A stretch of 64,000 nucleotides of DNA from an uncultured Phascolarctobacterium sp. (GCA_900757795.1 CAAEPE010000036.1:7956-71955); one strand, 5' to 3'; shown: positions 8,831 to 17,477, counted from the stretch's first letter. The notes: generated by a model from the letters alone, not told the origin. Program-made: numbers and translations.

Positions 8831-9601
8831 TTACAGTAGCATATAAATGGAAATAAAAATAGAGAAAACGGCAACGAAAATTTTCAGTGCTGTTACAGGC
8901 ACCTTGTTTGCTAAACGGCTGCCAATTAGTACGCCAAGCCCGTGGCTGATGCAGACTAGGATTAACAGCGTTAAAAAATCTGGGATGCTGATGCGCGCTA
9001 AATAACCAATGCAGGCAGGCACGGCAATAAATACAGAATTTAATAAAGCGATTCCCACAGCTAAGCGCGGTGAAAGGCCAAAGGTGACTAAAAGCGGCAT
9101 TACTAAAATCGGGCCGCCGGCGCCGGAAAGGGAGCAAACTGCTGCCGTAAAAAATCCTAGCACTAATAAAAACCAAGTTTGTTTTATTAAACCGTCAGCA
9201 GCGATGGTTTTGTCTGCAATTTGCGCGGTGCGCTTTTCTTGCCATAAGCGAAATAAAATAGAAATTCCGGAAACTAAAACAACTAAATACAGAATAACCT
9301 TGGCTGCTTCTTGACTAATTAATGCTTGTAACAGCACTCCGACGACAGCTCCAACAATACTGCCAAGGCTGAGCTTGATGCAAGTGCTGACTTCTAAATT
9401 TCCGGCGCGATAATAATTATATGAGCCGATAACACCTGAAACTAAAAAGGCTAAAAAGCTGGCGGCTAAAGCTAAATCTACAGAATAATTTAAAGCGCCC
9501 GTATAAAGAATTGGCAGCAAGAATCCGGCTATGCCGCAGATGCCGATAAAGCAGCCAACAACGGCATTGGCAGCGGCAATGATGAGCAAAGTGACTTCCA
9601 T
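8831..9601 (-). CDS. TauE/SafE (TSUP) family membrane transporter
   Basis: A 256-residue polytopic protein with about eight hydrophobic segments. It shows the two-fold repeat of the TSUP family: GIAGFLLPILY near the N-terminus and SLSGAGGPILVMPLLV after the central loop (the G-G/A-GG-x-P signature). Such proteins export or import sulfite, sulfonates or organic acids, and the substrate here is unknown. ATG at 9601 overlaps the stop of the upstream amidohydrolase (TAATG), indicating translational coupling. A TTG two codons upstream is a less likely start. It is last in a left-facing four-gene set. Confidence 0.85.
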   Translation of the reverse strand: MEVTLLIIAAANAVVGCFIGICGIAGFLLPILYTGALNYSVDLALAASFLAFLVSGVIGSYNYYRAGNLEVSTCIKLSLGSIVGAVVGVLLQALISQEAAKVILYLVVLVSGISILFRLWQEKRTAQIADKTIAADGLIKQTWFLLVLGFFTAAVCSLSGAGGPILVMPLLVTFGLSPRLAVGIALLNSVFIAVPACIGYLARISIPDFLTLLILVCISHGLGVLIGSRLANKVPVTALKIFVAVFSIFISIYMLL

Positions 9602-10956
9602 TAGCAAGCCTTCTTTGCTTCTGCTGTTGTAAATTTTTGCAGCTCGCGGATGATTTTTTCTTTATCCAAGGTTAAAAATTCACCCTTGCGCAGCAAAAAC
9701 TTGCCGTTGACTATAGTGTCGCAAACATCGCCGCTATTTACGCATTCCAAGAGGCTGTTAATGCGGTTTTGCGACGAGCAGAGATGAATCTTGCTCCAAT
9801 CAAGGGAAATCATGTCGGCAGGTGCGCCAACGGTCAGTCCGGTGAGATTAGCTTTTTTATCTTGCAATAATTTATTGCCGGCAAAGGCCATCGCGAGAAT
9901 TTTTTTAGCAGGCATAACAGCAGGCTCTGCTAATTTTGTTCCCCAAATGGCATTCATCACGGAACGGAAAATTTTCATTTCATTCCACAGGCTTAAGCCG
10001 CCATGAGCTGCACCGTCGGTGCCTAAGGCGACAGAAATATTTTCCTGCATTAGAGACGGCGTATCGGGAACGCCTTTGCCGCAGTTGCTGAAAGGACAAT
10101 GGACAACCGTAATATCATGCTGTGCCAAAAGCTTTCTTTCGGCGGCAGAAAGCATTAAGCAGTGAGCTGCAAGAAAGCTGTGGCTTAATACGCCTAATTT
10201 TTCTAAATAAGCAAAGGGACGCAGACCGTAACGCTCTAAAGTATAATTTATTTCACCGGCGTATTCGTTCATGTGCGCCTGTAAATAGGTATTGCGTTCT
10301 TGCGCCCGTGCTGCTGCTTGCACAATTAAATTTTCGGAGCAGTTCATCAGCGCGCGCAGAGAATAGAAAACCTTTAAATTGCCTTTATTATGAAATTCGT
10401 CATAAAGCGCGTCGGTTTGCGCCAAGGCTTCGGCAGCTGTTTCTTTAATAGACGCGGGGAAATTTCCCTGATCCATAGTAGAGTGGCTTAATGCGCCGCG
10501 CAGACCTGACTGCTGATAAATTTTTCCGGCTTCCGCCATATAATAACTGCCGGAATCTACAAAACCGGTGGTGCCTCCGGCGATCATTTCCAAAGCGGCA
10601 ATCTCGGCGCTAAGACGCATTTTTTCCGGAGTCAGTGTGCTTTCAAACGGAAGCATAATACGCGTCCAAATCATAGGCAGCTCGTCCAGTACCTTACCCT
10701 TTAAAAGCTGCTGACCTGTGTGGGTATGGCAGTCTACTAAGCCGGGCAGCCACAATTTATTTTGCTCGCTGATAGTTTCTTGCGCCGTATATTTTTTGGC
10801 AGCTGCATTTTGAGGCAGAATGTCCGTGATGCGACCGTCTGTAATTGCAATGGCAGCATGATCCATAATGGTCATGTCGGCGGCTAAAAGCGAGCAATCC
10901 TCAATAAGCAAATCACAGAACAATCTGCCATTTTGTTTTTGATTTTGTTCTAGCAT
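9601..10956 (-). CDS. Amidohydrolase of the TRZ/ATZ (SsnA/MtaD-like) family
   Basis: A 451-residue metal-dependent deaminase/hydrolase. Metal ligands are visible: LVDCHTHT near residue 76, YLQAHMNE near 245, FLAAHCLML near 278, and the Asp in ALGTDGAAHGG near 328. The C-terminal beta domain has VGAPADMISLD and TIVNGKFLLRKGEF. Family members deaminate or dechlorinate heterocycles such as guanine, adenosine derivatives or triazines; the exact substrate is not readable. AAGGAG precedes the ATG. Coupled to the permease downstream and close to two membrane proteins upstream, which suggests a small uptake and catabolism unit. Confidence 0.88.
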   Translation of the reverse strand: MLEQNQKQNGRLFCDLLIEDCSLLAADMTIMDHAAIAITDGRITDILPQNAAAKKYTAQETISEQNKLWLPGLVDCHTHTGQQLLKGKVLDELPMIWTRIMLPFESTLTPEKMRLSAEIAALEMIAGGTTGFVDSGSYYMAEAGKIYQQSGLRGALSHSTMDQGNFPASIKETAAEALAQTDALYDEFHNKGNLKVFYSLRALMNCSENLIVQAAARAQERNTYLQAHMNEYAGEINYTLERYGLRPFAYLEKLGVLSHSFLAAHCLMLSAAERKLLAQHDITVVHCPFSNCGKGVPDTPSLMQENISVALGTDGAAHGGLSLWNEMKIFRSVMNAIWGTKLAEPAVMPAKKILAMAFAGNKLLQDKKANLTGLTVGAPADMISLDWSKIHLCSSQNRINSLLECVNSGDVCDTIVNGKFLLRKGEFLTLDKEKIIRELQKFTTAEAKKAC

Positions 10957-10974
10957 TTTAGAGGCTCCTTGTCT

Positions 10975-11421
10975 TTAAATTACGCCGGTCCAGGAAAGTA
11001 CGGCGTTAGCGATAAAGGCGGAGCAGATGAAGGTGCCGGTCATAACTAAGCAGGCGATAAGTACCATTTTCCAGCCTTGGCTGATAAATTCTTTCAGTTT
11101 GTCGCTGATGGAAATACCGGCATAAGCGCCAACCATCGTCAAAGGAGCAGTGAAATTGATTTTGTTGGCTGAGGCAATAACCGTTTCGCGAACCGGAGAC
11201 ATGGGGCAAGCCAACAAAAGGCCTAAAATAGAGCAATAAGCGATAACAGGAAGCTTTAGGGGAATAATTTTACTCAAAATTACGGAAGCAAAGGAAATAG
11301 CCAATAAAATCAACACGCCGGGAAGAGAAACAAAAAAGTTTACTTTGAAACCGACTAAATTAGCCAAGCAGATACCTAAACCTGCAACTAAAAACATTAC
11401 TGCCCATTCTAAATAACGCAT
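10975..11421 (-). CDS. Small polytopic membrane protein, partner of the 281-residue membrane protein
   Basis: A 148-residue hydrophobic protein with about five predicted membrane segments. I do not recognise a named family with certainty. Features are an N-terminal WAVMFLVAGLGICLANLVGF helix, ILLAISFASVILSKIIPLKLPVIAY in the middle, and a C-terminal ACLVMTGTFICSAFIANAVL helix. Its ATG overlaps the stop of the upstream 281-residue membrane protein gene by one base (TAATG), so the two products are probably made together and may form one transporter. Confidence 0.75.
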   Translation of the reverse strand: MRYLEWAVMFLVAGLGICLANLVGFKVNFFVSLPGVLILLAISFASVILSKIIPLKLPVIAYCSILGLLLACPMSPVRETVIASANKINFTAPLTMVGAYAGISISDKLKEFISQGWKMVLIACLVMTGTFICSAFIANAVLSWTGVI

Positions 11422-12266
11422 TATTTTTCCTCCTTTACTTCTGCATCAGCCGCAGGAGACAGACGCGGCTCTAATTTTTTATATAACCAATTACACAGGG
11501 GAATGCCTACAAAAAGTGCCATATAAATGCCGTCGATACCGGAAATAGTTTCGCTGGCGCTGGCTAAAGCAGAAATTTGACCGGCCATATCGGGGAACAT
11601 AGCTGTTAGGCTGGCGGTAGCAGAAGCCATCATAATACCTGCGCCTACACCTGCCGCCATGCCCAAAGCATATGGATGAAACCAACCAAGGGCAGCTACA
11701 ACCGTAGTCATAAAGCCAAAGTAAATAGTGCCCACCATACCGCCGATAATATAAATAGAAAGACTGCCTCTAGCTTCAGGGGATTCCGGACCGAAAACAT
11801 CCTGTACCAACGCTAAATTAGTTTCGCGGTTAATGGAATGGCAAGCGCCGATAGCTTCACGCTTTAAACCGAAAAGCAGAGCAATGGGCAGAGAAAGTAA
11901 AATAGTACCCAAATTGCCAAATTCCTGCAGCAGTAGCGCGGGACCTGCGGAAATTACGGTTTCAATATTTGCGCCTGCGTTAATGCCTAGTTTAGCGATA
12001 AAGGGGCAGATGCAGACAATAACTAATTTCGACGCAGCTGTAACATCCTTGCGGCTGAAAAATTTTGTAAGCTGGGGACCGGCTAAAATGCCCAGGAAAA
12101 TAGAATAAAAAATTGGGAATAGAATTAAGATACCGGGGCCGACAGGAATTCTAATTTGACCGATGGAATCGGCAATAATAATGAAAATAAATGCAGCAAG
12201 ATAAATTTTCCATTCTGAGCGCAGGCGTTCGGCAAGCCCGCTGTAAAGATAGGTCTCTTTTTTCAT
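11421..12266 (-). CDS. Polytopic membrane protein, DUF3100-like, putative transporter subunit
   Basis: A 281-residue integral membrane protein with roughly eight hydrophobic segments. The GQIRIPVGPGILILFPIFYSI region, the SINRETNLALVQDVFGPESPEARG cytoplasmic loop, and the glycine-rich ALGMAAGVGAGIMMASATASL segment resemble what I remember of the DUF3100 family. That assignment is tentative and the function unknown. GAGGAGG precedes the ATG. First gene of the left-facing set, divergent from a Crp/Fnr-type regulator, so it is probably controlled by that regulator. Confidence 0.78.
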   Translation of the reverse strand: MKKETYLYSGLAERLRSEWKIYLAAFIFIIIADSIGQIRIPVGPGILILFPIFYSIFLGILAGPQLTKFFSRKDVTAASKLVIVCICPFIAKLGINAGANIETVISAGPALLLQEFGNLGTILLSLPIALLFGLKREAIGACHSINRETNLALVQDVFGPESPEARGSLSIYIIGGMVGTIYFGFMTTVVAALGWFHPYALGMAAGVGAGIMMASATASLTAMFPDMAGQISALASASETISGIDGIYMALFVGIPLCNWLYKKLEPRLSPAADAEVKEEK

Positions 12267-12297
12267 GTAGCAATTTCCTCCTCGCTTGTAATAAAAC

Positions 12298-12338
12298 TTT
12301 GCTATGCCAGTATTTTAGCAAAATTTTTCCGGCTAAAA
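12298..12338. promoter_or_regulatory. Candidate operator in the divergent region beside the Crp/Fnr gene
   Basis: Three related half-sites lie in a row: TTTGCTA (12298-12304), TTTTAGCAAA (12313-12322) and GCTAAAA (12332-12338). They form two interleaved inverted repeats, TTTGCTA-N11-TAGCAAA and TTTTAGC-N12-GCTAAAA. They sit between the divergent membrane-protein gene and the regulator gene. The pattern is not the textbook CRP or FNR site, so the link to the adjacent regulator is inferred from position only. Confidence 0.4.
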
Positions 12339-12431
12339 AAGGACAAAAGGGTAGTTTTATGATATGATTTTCTTAGTACAGCCGCGTAGAAAAAATCTGC
12401 GTAATCAGCTGAAGAAAGAGCGCAAACTGCC

Positions 12432-13148
12432 ATGAAGCTTGACGAGTTATTAGAAAAATATCCTGCTGCCAAAACCTATTTTGAATTCATGCCTAAGGAG
12501 CTTTTGGAGCGCTACACCATCCGCACTTTTCCGCCGGGGTACATTATTCACCAAAAGGATTATCCGCTGAATTATTTTGGTATCATTGCGCACGGCGACC
12601 ATCGGGTTATCAACGAGTTTGAGAATGGCAACGTATTTATGATTGAAAAAAATGAAGCGGTGGATTTTATCGGCGAGGTTGCCATTATGGCGGGCATGGA
12701 GAAAACTTCCGTAACTATCGAAACCTTGACGGAATGTGTGGCGTTTATGATTTCGCGGGAAGATTTTGAAATGTGGATAGCTAAGGATATGCACTTTTTA
12801 CGGCTAATTGCCCGGGAAATAGCTTTTAAGCTTTACCGTTCTTCTTATAATCGCGGCGCAAAACTGTTTTATCCGCCGACCTATTTGTTTATGGATTATT
12901 TGCTGAAAAGCGCCGAGCAAGGCAAAATTTTGGAAAAGGGTTCTTTTAAGCTGAGCAAAACCAGAGAAGAAATTCGCGAGGAGCTGGGCATGACGGTGAA
13001 AACAATTAACCGCACTATTGCTAAACTCAAGGAGCAGCAGCAAATCAACGTCATCGGCGGCAAGGTAACTTTAACCTTAGCGCAGTATCAATCGGCTTTA
13101 GAAAATAATAAATTGACCAACGATTTTATTGACGAACGGACAAATTAA
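12432..13148 (+). CDS. Crp/Fnr family transcriptional regulator
   Basis: A 238-residue regulator. The N-terminal cyclic-nucleotide-binding-like barrel covers about residues 20-130 with YIIHQKDYPLNYFGII and VDFIGEVAIMAGMEKTSVTIETLTECVAFMI. The C-terminal winged helix has KLSKTREEIREELGMTVKTINRTIAKLKEQ as its recognition part. No Fnr-type N-terminal cysteine cluster is seen, so it probably senses a small molecule rather than oxygen directly. It diverges from a membrane transporter/amidohydrolase set and precedes the gamma-glutamyltransferase-like gene by 43 bases, so it may control both. Confidence 0.88.
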   Translation: MKLDELLEKYPAAKTYFEFMPKELLERYTIRTFPPGYIIHQKDYPLNYFGIIAHGDHRVINEFENGNVFMIEKNEAVDFIGEVAIMAGMEKTSVTIETLTECVAFMISREDFEMWIAKDMHFLRLIAREIAFKLYRSSYNRGAKLFYPPTYLFMDYLLKSAEQGKILEKGSFKLSKTREEIREELGMTVKTINRTIAKLKEQQQINVIGGKVTLTLAQYQSALENNKLTNDFIDERTN

Positions 13149-13191
13149 CGGTGATAGATTTTTCGATATAAATTTGAAGGAGGCTAGAGTG

Positions 13192-14808
13192 ATGAATTTT
13201 AATTTTGACGGACAAACATATCCTTACACTTCCCGCCGCCGGGTGATTTATGCTAAACGCGGCATGGTATGCACTTCACAGCCTTTATCGGCACAGGCAG
13301 GCTTAACAATTTTACAGCAGGGCGGCAACGCTGTGGATGCCGCTATTGCTACGGCTATTTGCCAAACGATTTTGGAGCCTACTAATACAGGCTTGGGCAG
13401 CGATTGCTTTGCTTTAGTTTGGATAAAAGATAAGCTATATGGACTGAACGGCAGCGGTTATGCACCCTCCGGCTTGACGGCGGAAGAGGCTCATAGGGCA
13501 GGTTGTACGGATAAAATTCCTTTTTTCGGCTGGGTGTCTATGACTATTCCGGGAGCGGCAGGCGCTTGGGCGGAACTGCATAAACGTTTTGGCAGACTGC
13601 CTTTTGCTAAATTATTTGAGCCGGCAATTTATTACGCGGAAAATGGTTATCCCGTTTCGCCTATCGTAGCGCGTTTTTGGCAGGCGTGCATGGAAAAATT
13701 CCTTCCTTATAAAGATAATCCTGCTATGAAATATTGGTTTGATACTTTTGTGCCTAACGGCAAGGTTCCCAAAACCGGTGAAATGATGCGTTTGCCCGAT
13801 CACGCCAAAACTTTGCGTCTGTTGGCAGAAAGCCATTGCGAAAGTTTGTATCGCGGCGAGCTGGCAGAAAAACTGGTGGCTTTCAGCGAGCAGACCGGCG
13901 GCTATTTGACGGCGGCGGATTTGGCAGATTATCAGCCGGAGTGGCAGGAGCCTATTCATATCAATTACCGCGGCTATGATGTGTGGGAAATGCCGCCTAA
14001 CGGTCACGGCATCACCGCGCTGATGGCTTTAAATATTCTCAAAGGCTTTGAGTTTAAAGAAAAAAACTGCGGCGAAACCTATCATAAGCAAATTGAAGCT
14101 ATGAAGCTGGCATTTGCCGACGGTATGCAATATATTGCCGACCCACGCTATATGCGAACTAAAGTAGAGGAGCTTCTGAGCGAAGAATATACTGCTCAGC
14201 GCCGTGCTTTGATTAACGAGCACGCATTGGAGCCTGCTCCGGGAACTCCGTTCTGCGGCGGTACAGTTTATTTGAACACTGCGGATGGTGAAGGCAATAT
14301 GGTTTCCTTCATTCAAAGCAATTATAAGGATTTTGGCAGCGGCATTGTGCTGCCTGGTTACGGCTTAAATTTGAATTGCCGCGCAGCCGGGTTTAGCTTA
14401 GATCCGGACAGCGACGATTATTTACTGCCGCGCAAAAAACCGTATCATACAATTATCCCTGGATTTTTGACTAAGGACGGCAAGGCGGTAGGTCCCTTTG
14501 GTGTTATGGGTGCTTATATGCAGCCCCAAGGTCACGTGCAGGTGATTATGAATACGGTAGATTTTCTGATGAATCCTCAGGCTAGCTTAGATGCACCGCG
14601 CTGGCAGTGGATTGAGGGCAAAAAAATTTGGCTTGAGGATAGAGTTCCCCAAGAAATTATTGAGGACTTGCGCCGCCGCGGTCACGAAATTACTGTTAAG
14701 AGCGATTATACCAGCTTTGGACGCGGTGAAATAATTTGGCGCAATGACGACGGCGTGCTGGCAGGAGCGACGGAGCCGCGAGCTGACGGCACAGTGGCAG
14801 CTTGGTAA
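13192..14808 (+). CDS. Gamma-glutamyltransferase-family Ntn hydrolase
   Basis: A 538-residue protein of the gamma-glutamyltranspeptidase/acylase superfamily, normally autocleaved to a large and a small subunit. N-terminal GLTILQQGGNAVDAAIATAICQ and NTGLGSDCFALVW match the family's substrate-binding start. The probable nucleophile after autocleavage is Thr358 in CGGTVYLNTAD, followed by GEGNMVSFIQSNYKDFGSG. No signal peptide is visible, unlike many periplasmic GGTs, so a cytoplasmic GGT-like hydrolase is likely. ATG 13192 was chosen for the AAGGAGG at 13177-13183; the frame is open back to 13129. It may work with the neighbouring amidohydrolase. Confidence 0.85.
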   Translation: MNFNFDGQTYPYTSRRRVIYAKRGMVCTSQPLSAQAGLTILQQGGNAVDAAIATAICQTILEPTNTGLGSDCFALVWIKDKLYGLNGSGYAPSGLTAEEAHRAGCTDKIPFFGWVSMTIPGAAGAWAELHKRFGRLPFAKLFEPAIYYAENGYPVSPIVARFWQACMEKFLPYKDNPAMKYWFDTFVPNGKVPKTGEMMRLPDHAKTLRLLAESHCESLYRGELAEKLVAFSEQTGGYLTAADLADYQPEWQEPIHINYRGYDVWEMPPNGHGITALMALNILKGFEFKEKNCGETYHKQIEAMKLAFADGMQYIADPRYMRTKVEELLSEEYTAQRRALINEHALEPAPGTPFCGGTVYLNTADGEGNMVSFIQSNYKDFGSGIVLPGYGLNLNCRAAGFSLDPDSDDYLLPRKKPYHTIIPGFLTKDGKAVGPFGVMGAYMQPQGHVQVIMNTVDFLMNPQASLDAPRWQWIEGKKIWLEDRVPQEIIEDLRRRGHEITVKSDYTSFGRGEIIWRNDDGVLAGATEPRADGTVAAW

Positions 14809-14823
14809 ATTTTGTTTATCTCT

Positions 14824-14852
14824 TTGCTTAGAGAAAAAAATTATGGTAAAAT
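14824..14852 (+). promoter_or_regulatory. Possible promoter for RNase G
   Basis: TTGCTT (14824-14829), a 17-base spacer, then TAAAAT (14847-14852). It lies about 60 bases before the ATG of the RNase gene. Confidence 0.45.
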
Positions 14853-14912
14853 ATACTATTACAATGAAAGAAAAATTTGCGGCAGCAAATTAAATATAGG
14901 AGAGCAAAGAGA

Positions 14913-16328
14913 ATGACAGCAAAAATCATTATCGGAGCCAATCAAGATGAAACGCGCATGGGCCTTATGGAAAACGGCAGGCTCATGGAATATTTGGTAG
15001 AGCGTACAGCTGAGCAGCATTTAGTAGGCAGCATCTTTAAAGGGCGTGTCTGCAATGTGGTGCGTGGTATTCAGGCAGCCTTTGTAGATATTGGCTTGGA
15101 GCAAAATGCCTTTTTGTATTTGGGCGAGACCATGAATGTTACCGAGGGTCAAAGCGTAATTGTGCAGATTTCTAAGGATGCACGCGGAACTAAGGGACCT
15201 ACTGCGACTAGAGAAATTACGTTGCCGGGACGTTACGCAGTGCTTTTACCCTGCGCCGATTATGTGGGAATTTCCCGCAAAATAACGGATAAAGCTGAAC
15301 GCGAGCGTTTGGGCAAAATTTATCACGGTACACGTCCGCGAGGTATGGGTGTAGTGGTGCGTACAGTCGCCGCCGGAGTCAGCAGCGAGCTTTTAGAGCA
15401 GGATATTGCAGAGCTTACGGCGGCGTGGAAGGTTTTGCAGGCGCGGGAGCGTGTGGCTAAGGCTCCGTGCCTGCTGCGCCGGGAGCTGGATTTATCCATT
15501 CGCATTGTGCGCGATTATCTGCGTCCGGACTTAACGGAAATTGTTATTGATAATCTCGCAATTTATAAGCGGGTGGAAGAACTTTTAAATCAGCTTTCTT
15601 TGGCGAAGAACGTAAAGCTGACGCTGTATCAAGGCTTGGAAGATATTTTTGTTTATAATAAGCAGCAAGAAGCCGTAGCGGAAATTTCCGATAAACAGGT
15701 AGCTCTTCCCAGCGGCGGATATTTGGTGATTGATTATACTGAAGCAATGACGGTGATTGATGTCAACAGCGGCAAATTCAGCGGACGGGAAAGCCTGGAA
15801 GAAACTATCATGCAGATTAACCGCGAGGCGGCCCAAGAAATTGCCCGTCAGCTGCGCCTGCGCGATATTGGCGGCATTATCGTAGTAGATTTTATCGATA
15901 TGCATACAGACGAGCATAAGAAAGAAATTTTAAATGTGCTGCACGAATCTATGGCGGGAGATAAAATGCACCCTAAGGTGCAGGATATCACGGTGCTTAA
16001 TTTGGTGGAGATTACGCGCAAAAAATCACGCCAAAATTTGTCCAGCGTACTGTACGCGCCGTGCCCGGTGTGCAGCGGCAGCGGCAGAGTGCAGAGCCGG
16101 GAAACATTGGCGCTGGAAGTTAAACGCCGTCTGCGCGTGCTGCTCAAAAGCCGCGGCAGCGCCAAAAATCTTTTGGTGGTGGCTAATCCCTGGTTGGCAG
16201 AATGGCTTTTGCAGCGCGATATTCGCGCGTGGGAGCGAGAGCTGGCGTGCAGCCTGCAAGTAGAAAGCGATTCGTCGCTGCACGTAGAAAGTTTTATGAT
16301 TTTAGACAATACCGGTGTTGACAAATGA
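14913..16328 (+). CDS. rng: Ribonuclease E/G family endoribonuclease
   Basis: A 471-residue RNase G-type enzyme for rRNA 5' maturation and mRNA decay in the cytoplasm. The N-terminal S1 domain (about residues 30-110, GSIFKGRVCNVVRGIQAAFVDIG) is clear. The catalytic metal-binding Asp residues appear in VIDVNSG (about residue 283) and VVDFIDM (about residue 326). A Zn-link CPVCSGSG motif follows near residue 384. It lacks the long scaffold tail of RNase E. ATG 14913 has AGGAGAG about 8 bases upstream. The rplU promoter overlaps its last codons. Confidence 0.94.
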   Translation: MTAKIIIGANQDETRMGLMENGRLMEYLVERTAEQHLVGSIFKGRVCNVVRGIQAAFVDIGLEQNAFLYLGETMNVTEGQSVIVQISKDARGTKGPTATREITLPGRYAVLLPCADYVGISRKITDKAERERLGKIYHGTRPRGMGVVVRTVAAGVSSELLEQDIAELTAAWKVLQARERVAKAPCLLRRELDLSIRIVRDYLRPDLTEIVIDNLAIYKRVEELLNQLSLAKNVKLTLYQGLEDIFVYNKQQEAVAEISDKQVALPSGGYLVIDYTEAMTVIDVNSGKFSGRESLEETIMQINREAAQEIARQLRLRDIGGIIVVDFIDMHTDEHKKEILNVLHESMAGDKMHPKVQDITVLNLVEITRKKSRQNLSSVLYAPCPVCSGSGRVQSRETLALEVKRRLRVLLKSRGSAKNLLVVANPWLAEWLLQRDIRAWERELACSLQVESDSSLHVESFMILDNTGVDK

Positions 16329-16346
16329 CTTTGGTATTGGTAAAAT
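16318..16346 (+). promoter_or_regulatory. Promoter of the rplU operon inside the end of rng
   Basis: TTGACA (16318-16323) and TAAAAT (16341-16346) are separated by 17 bases. The -35 box is within the final codons of the RNase G gene. Confidence 0.75.
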
Positions 16347-16356
16347 ATACCAGTAT

Positions 16357-16455
16357 GGACTGCTTTAGTCCGTCCCCAACCGCGCAGAGAGGTTTGTAAA
16401 TTCCGCAGACAAAGCGGGTACCGTATTTGGCGAGTCTATCATCAAGGGAGGTGCA
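16357..16455 (+). promoter_or_regulatory. Untranslated leader of rplU, possible L21 leader element
   Basis: About 105 bases separate the promoter from the rplU ATG. It opens with a hairpin GGACT-GCTTT-AGTCC (16357-16371). Firmicute rplU genes often have a structured L21 leader, and the position fits, but I cannot confirm the conserved fold by eye. Confidence 0.45.
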
Positions 16456-16460
16456 AATAG

Positions 16461-16772
16461 ATGTACGCAATTATTAAAACCGGCGGCAAACAATACCGTG
16501 TAAGCGAAGGCGAAACCCTGCAAGTTGAAAAACTGAACGCAGAAGTTGGCGCTGAAGTAGTTTTTGAAGAAGTTTTGACCGTTGTTAACGATGCTGACGT
16601 AAAAATTGGTAAGCCTGTAGTTGAAGGCGCTAAAGTTGTTGCTAAAGTTGTAGAACATGGCAAAGCTGACAAGATTTTTGTTTTCAAATACAAAGCAAAA
16701 TCCAACTATCGTAAACGTCAAGGTCATCGTCAACCGTTTACCACTGTTGAAATCACCGCTATCAACGCTTAA
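16461..16772 (+). CDS. rplU: 50S ribosomal protein L21
   Basis: A 103-residue large-subunit protein. The N-terminus MYAIIKTGGKQYRV and the C-terminal KSNYRKRQGHRQPFT are diagnostic. GGGAGGTG lies just upstream. It heads the rplU-prp-rpmA operon. Confidence 0.98.
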   Translation: MYAIIKTGGKQYRVSEGETLQVEKLNAEVGAEVVFEEVLTVVNDADVKIGKPVVEGAKVVAKVVEHGKADKIFVFKYKAKSNYRKRQGHRQPFTTVEITAINA

Positions 16773-16777
16773 TAGCA

Positions 16778-17104
16778 ATGATAAATGTAGATTTGTTCAA
16801 GGACAAGCAAGGTATGATAACCGGCTATAAGGTCAGTGGTCACGCAGGTTTTGGGGAAGAAGGCAACGATATAATATGCAGTGCCGTTTCTGCCTTGACG
16901 CAGGCTCCGTTGCTTGGCTTGGAGAAGCATTTAAAACTTAAACCGTCCTACGCAGTGAATCAGGAGGACGGAATTTTAGAGGCAGCATTGAACAGTGCTC
17001 CTAACGACCTGACACAGGCGATTTTTATGACCATGGTATATGGCGTAGAATCCATAGTTCGTCAGTGTCCGCAATATGTTCAGATCAAAGAACATAGGAG
17101 GTGA
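16778..17104 (+). CDS. prp: Ribosomal-processing cysteine protease Prp (YsxB family)
   Basis: A 108-residue protease that removes the N-terminal extension of ribosomal protein L27 in Firmicutes and relatives. The catalytic pair is visible: His in SGHAGFGEEGND near residue 22 and Cys in ICSAVSAL near residue 34. It is placed between rplU and rpmA, as expected, with 5 bases between it and rplU. The product of the next gene has an N-terminal extension that would be its substrate. Confidence 0.94.
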   Translation: MINVDLFKDKQGMITGYKVSGHAGFGEEGNDIICSAVSALTQAPLLGLEKHLKLKPSYAVNQEDGILEAALNSAPNDLTQAIFMTMVYGVESIVRQCPQYVQIKEHRR

Positions 17105-17109
17105 AAGTA

Positions 17110-17403
17110 ATGTTTGAAATTATTCTGCAATTACATGCACATAAAAAAGGTACCGGCAGTTCCCACAACGGTCGTGACTCTAACGCACAACGTTTGGGCA
17201 CCAAGGCTCATGAAAGCCAATTGGTAACCGCTGGCAGCATTATCGTTCGTCAACGCGGTACTAAATTCCATCCCGGCAACAATGTTGGCATGGGCAAGGA
17301 TTACACCATTTTTGCAACCGTTGAAGGCCGCGTAAAATTTGAGCGTAAAGGCCGCGACAAACGCCAAATCTCTGTATATCCTGTTGAAGAAGCAGCAATG
17401 TAA
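17110..17403 (+). CDS. rpmA: 50S ribosomal protein L27 with cleavable N-terminal extension
   Basis: A 97-residue L27. The mature part HKKGTGSSHNGRDSNAQRLG is preceded by the extension MFEIILQLHA, comparable to the MLxLxLQFFA extension that Prp removes in Staphylococcus and Bacillus. ATG 17110 follows AGGAGG by 7 bases; a GTG at 17101 would overlap that ribosome site. The extension is unusual in having LQLHA-H where LQFFA-S is common. obg, often next, is absent here. Confidence 0.95.
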   Translation: MFEIILQLHAHKKGTGSSHNGRDSNAQRLGTKAHESQLVTAGSIIVRQRGTKFHPGNNVGMGKDYTIFATVEGRVKFERKGRDKRQISVYPVEEAAM

Positions 17404-17413
17404 TTTGACTATT

Positions 17414-17444
17414 AAATCCGCATCCGGTTGGGTGCGGATTTTTT
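17414..17444 (+). terminator. Rho-independent terminator after rpmA
   Basis: AAATCCGCA (17414-17422) pairs with TGCGGATTT (17433-17441), followed by T residues. Confidence 0.88.
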
Positions 17445-17477
17445 ATACGTATTATTTTTGTGAAAGGAGCTGTTATC

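Noticed and set aside
9009..9314. 101-codon plus-strand frame opposite the TauE/SafE gene
   Set aside because: Composition follows the opposite frame; no ribosome site and no homology pattern.
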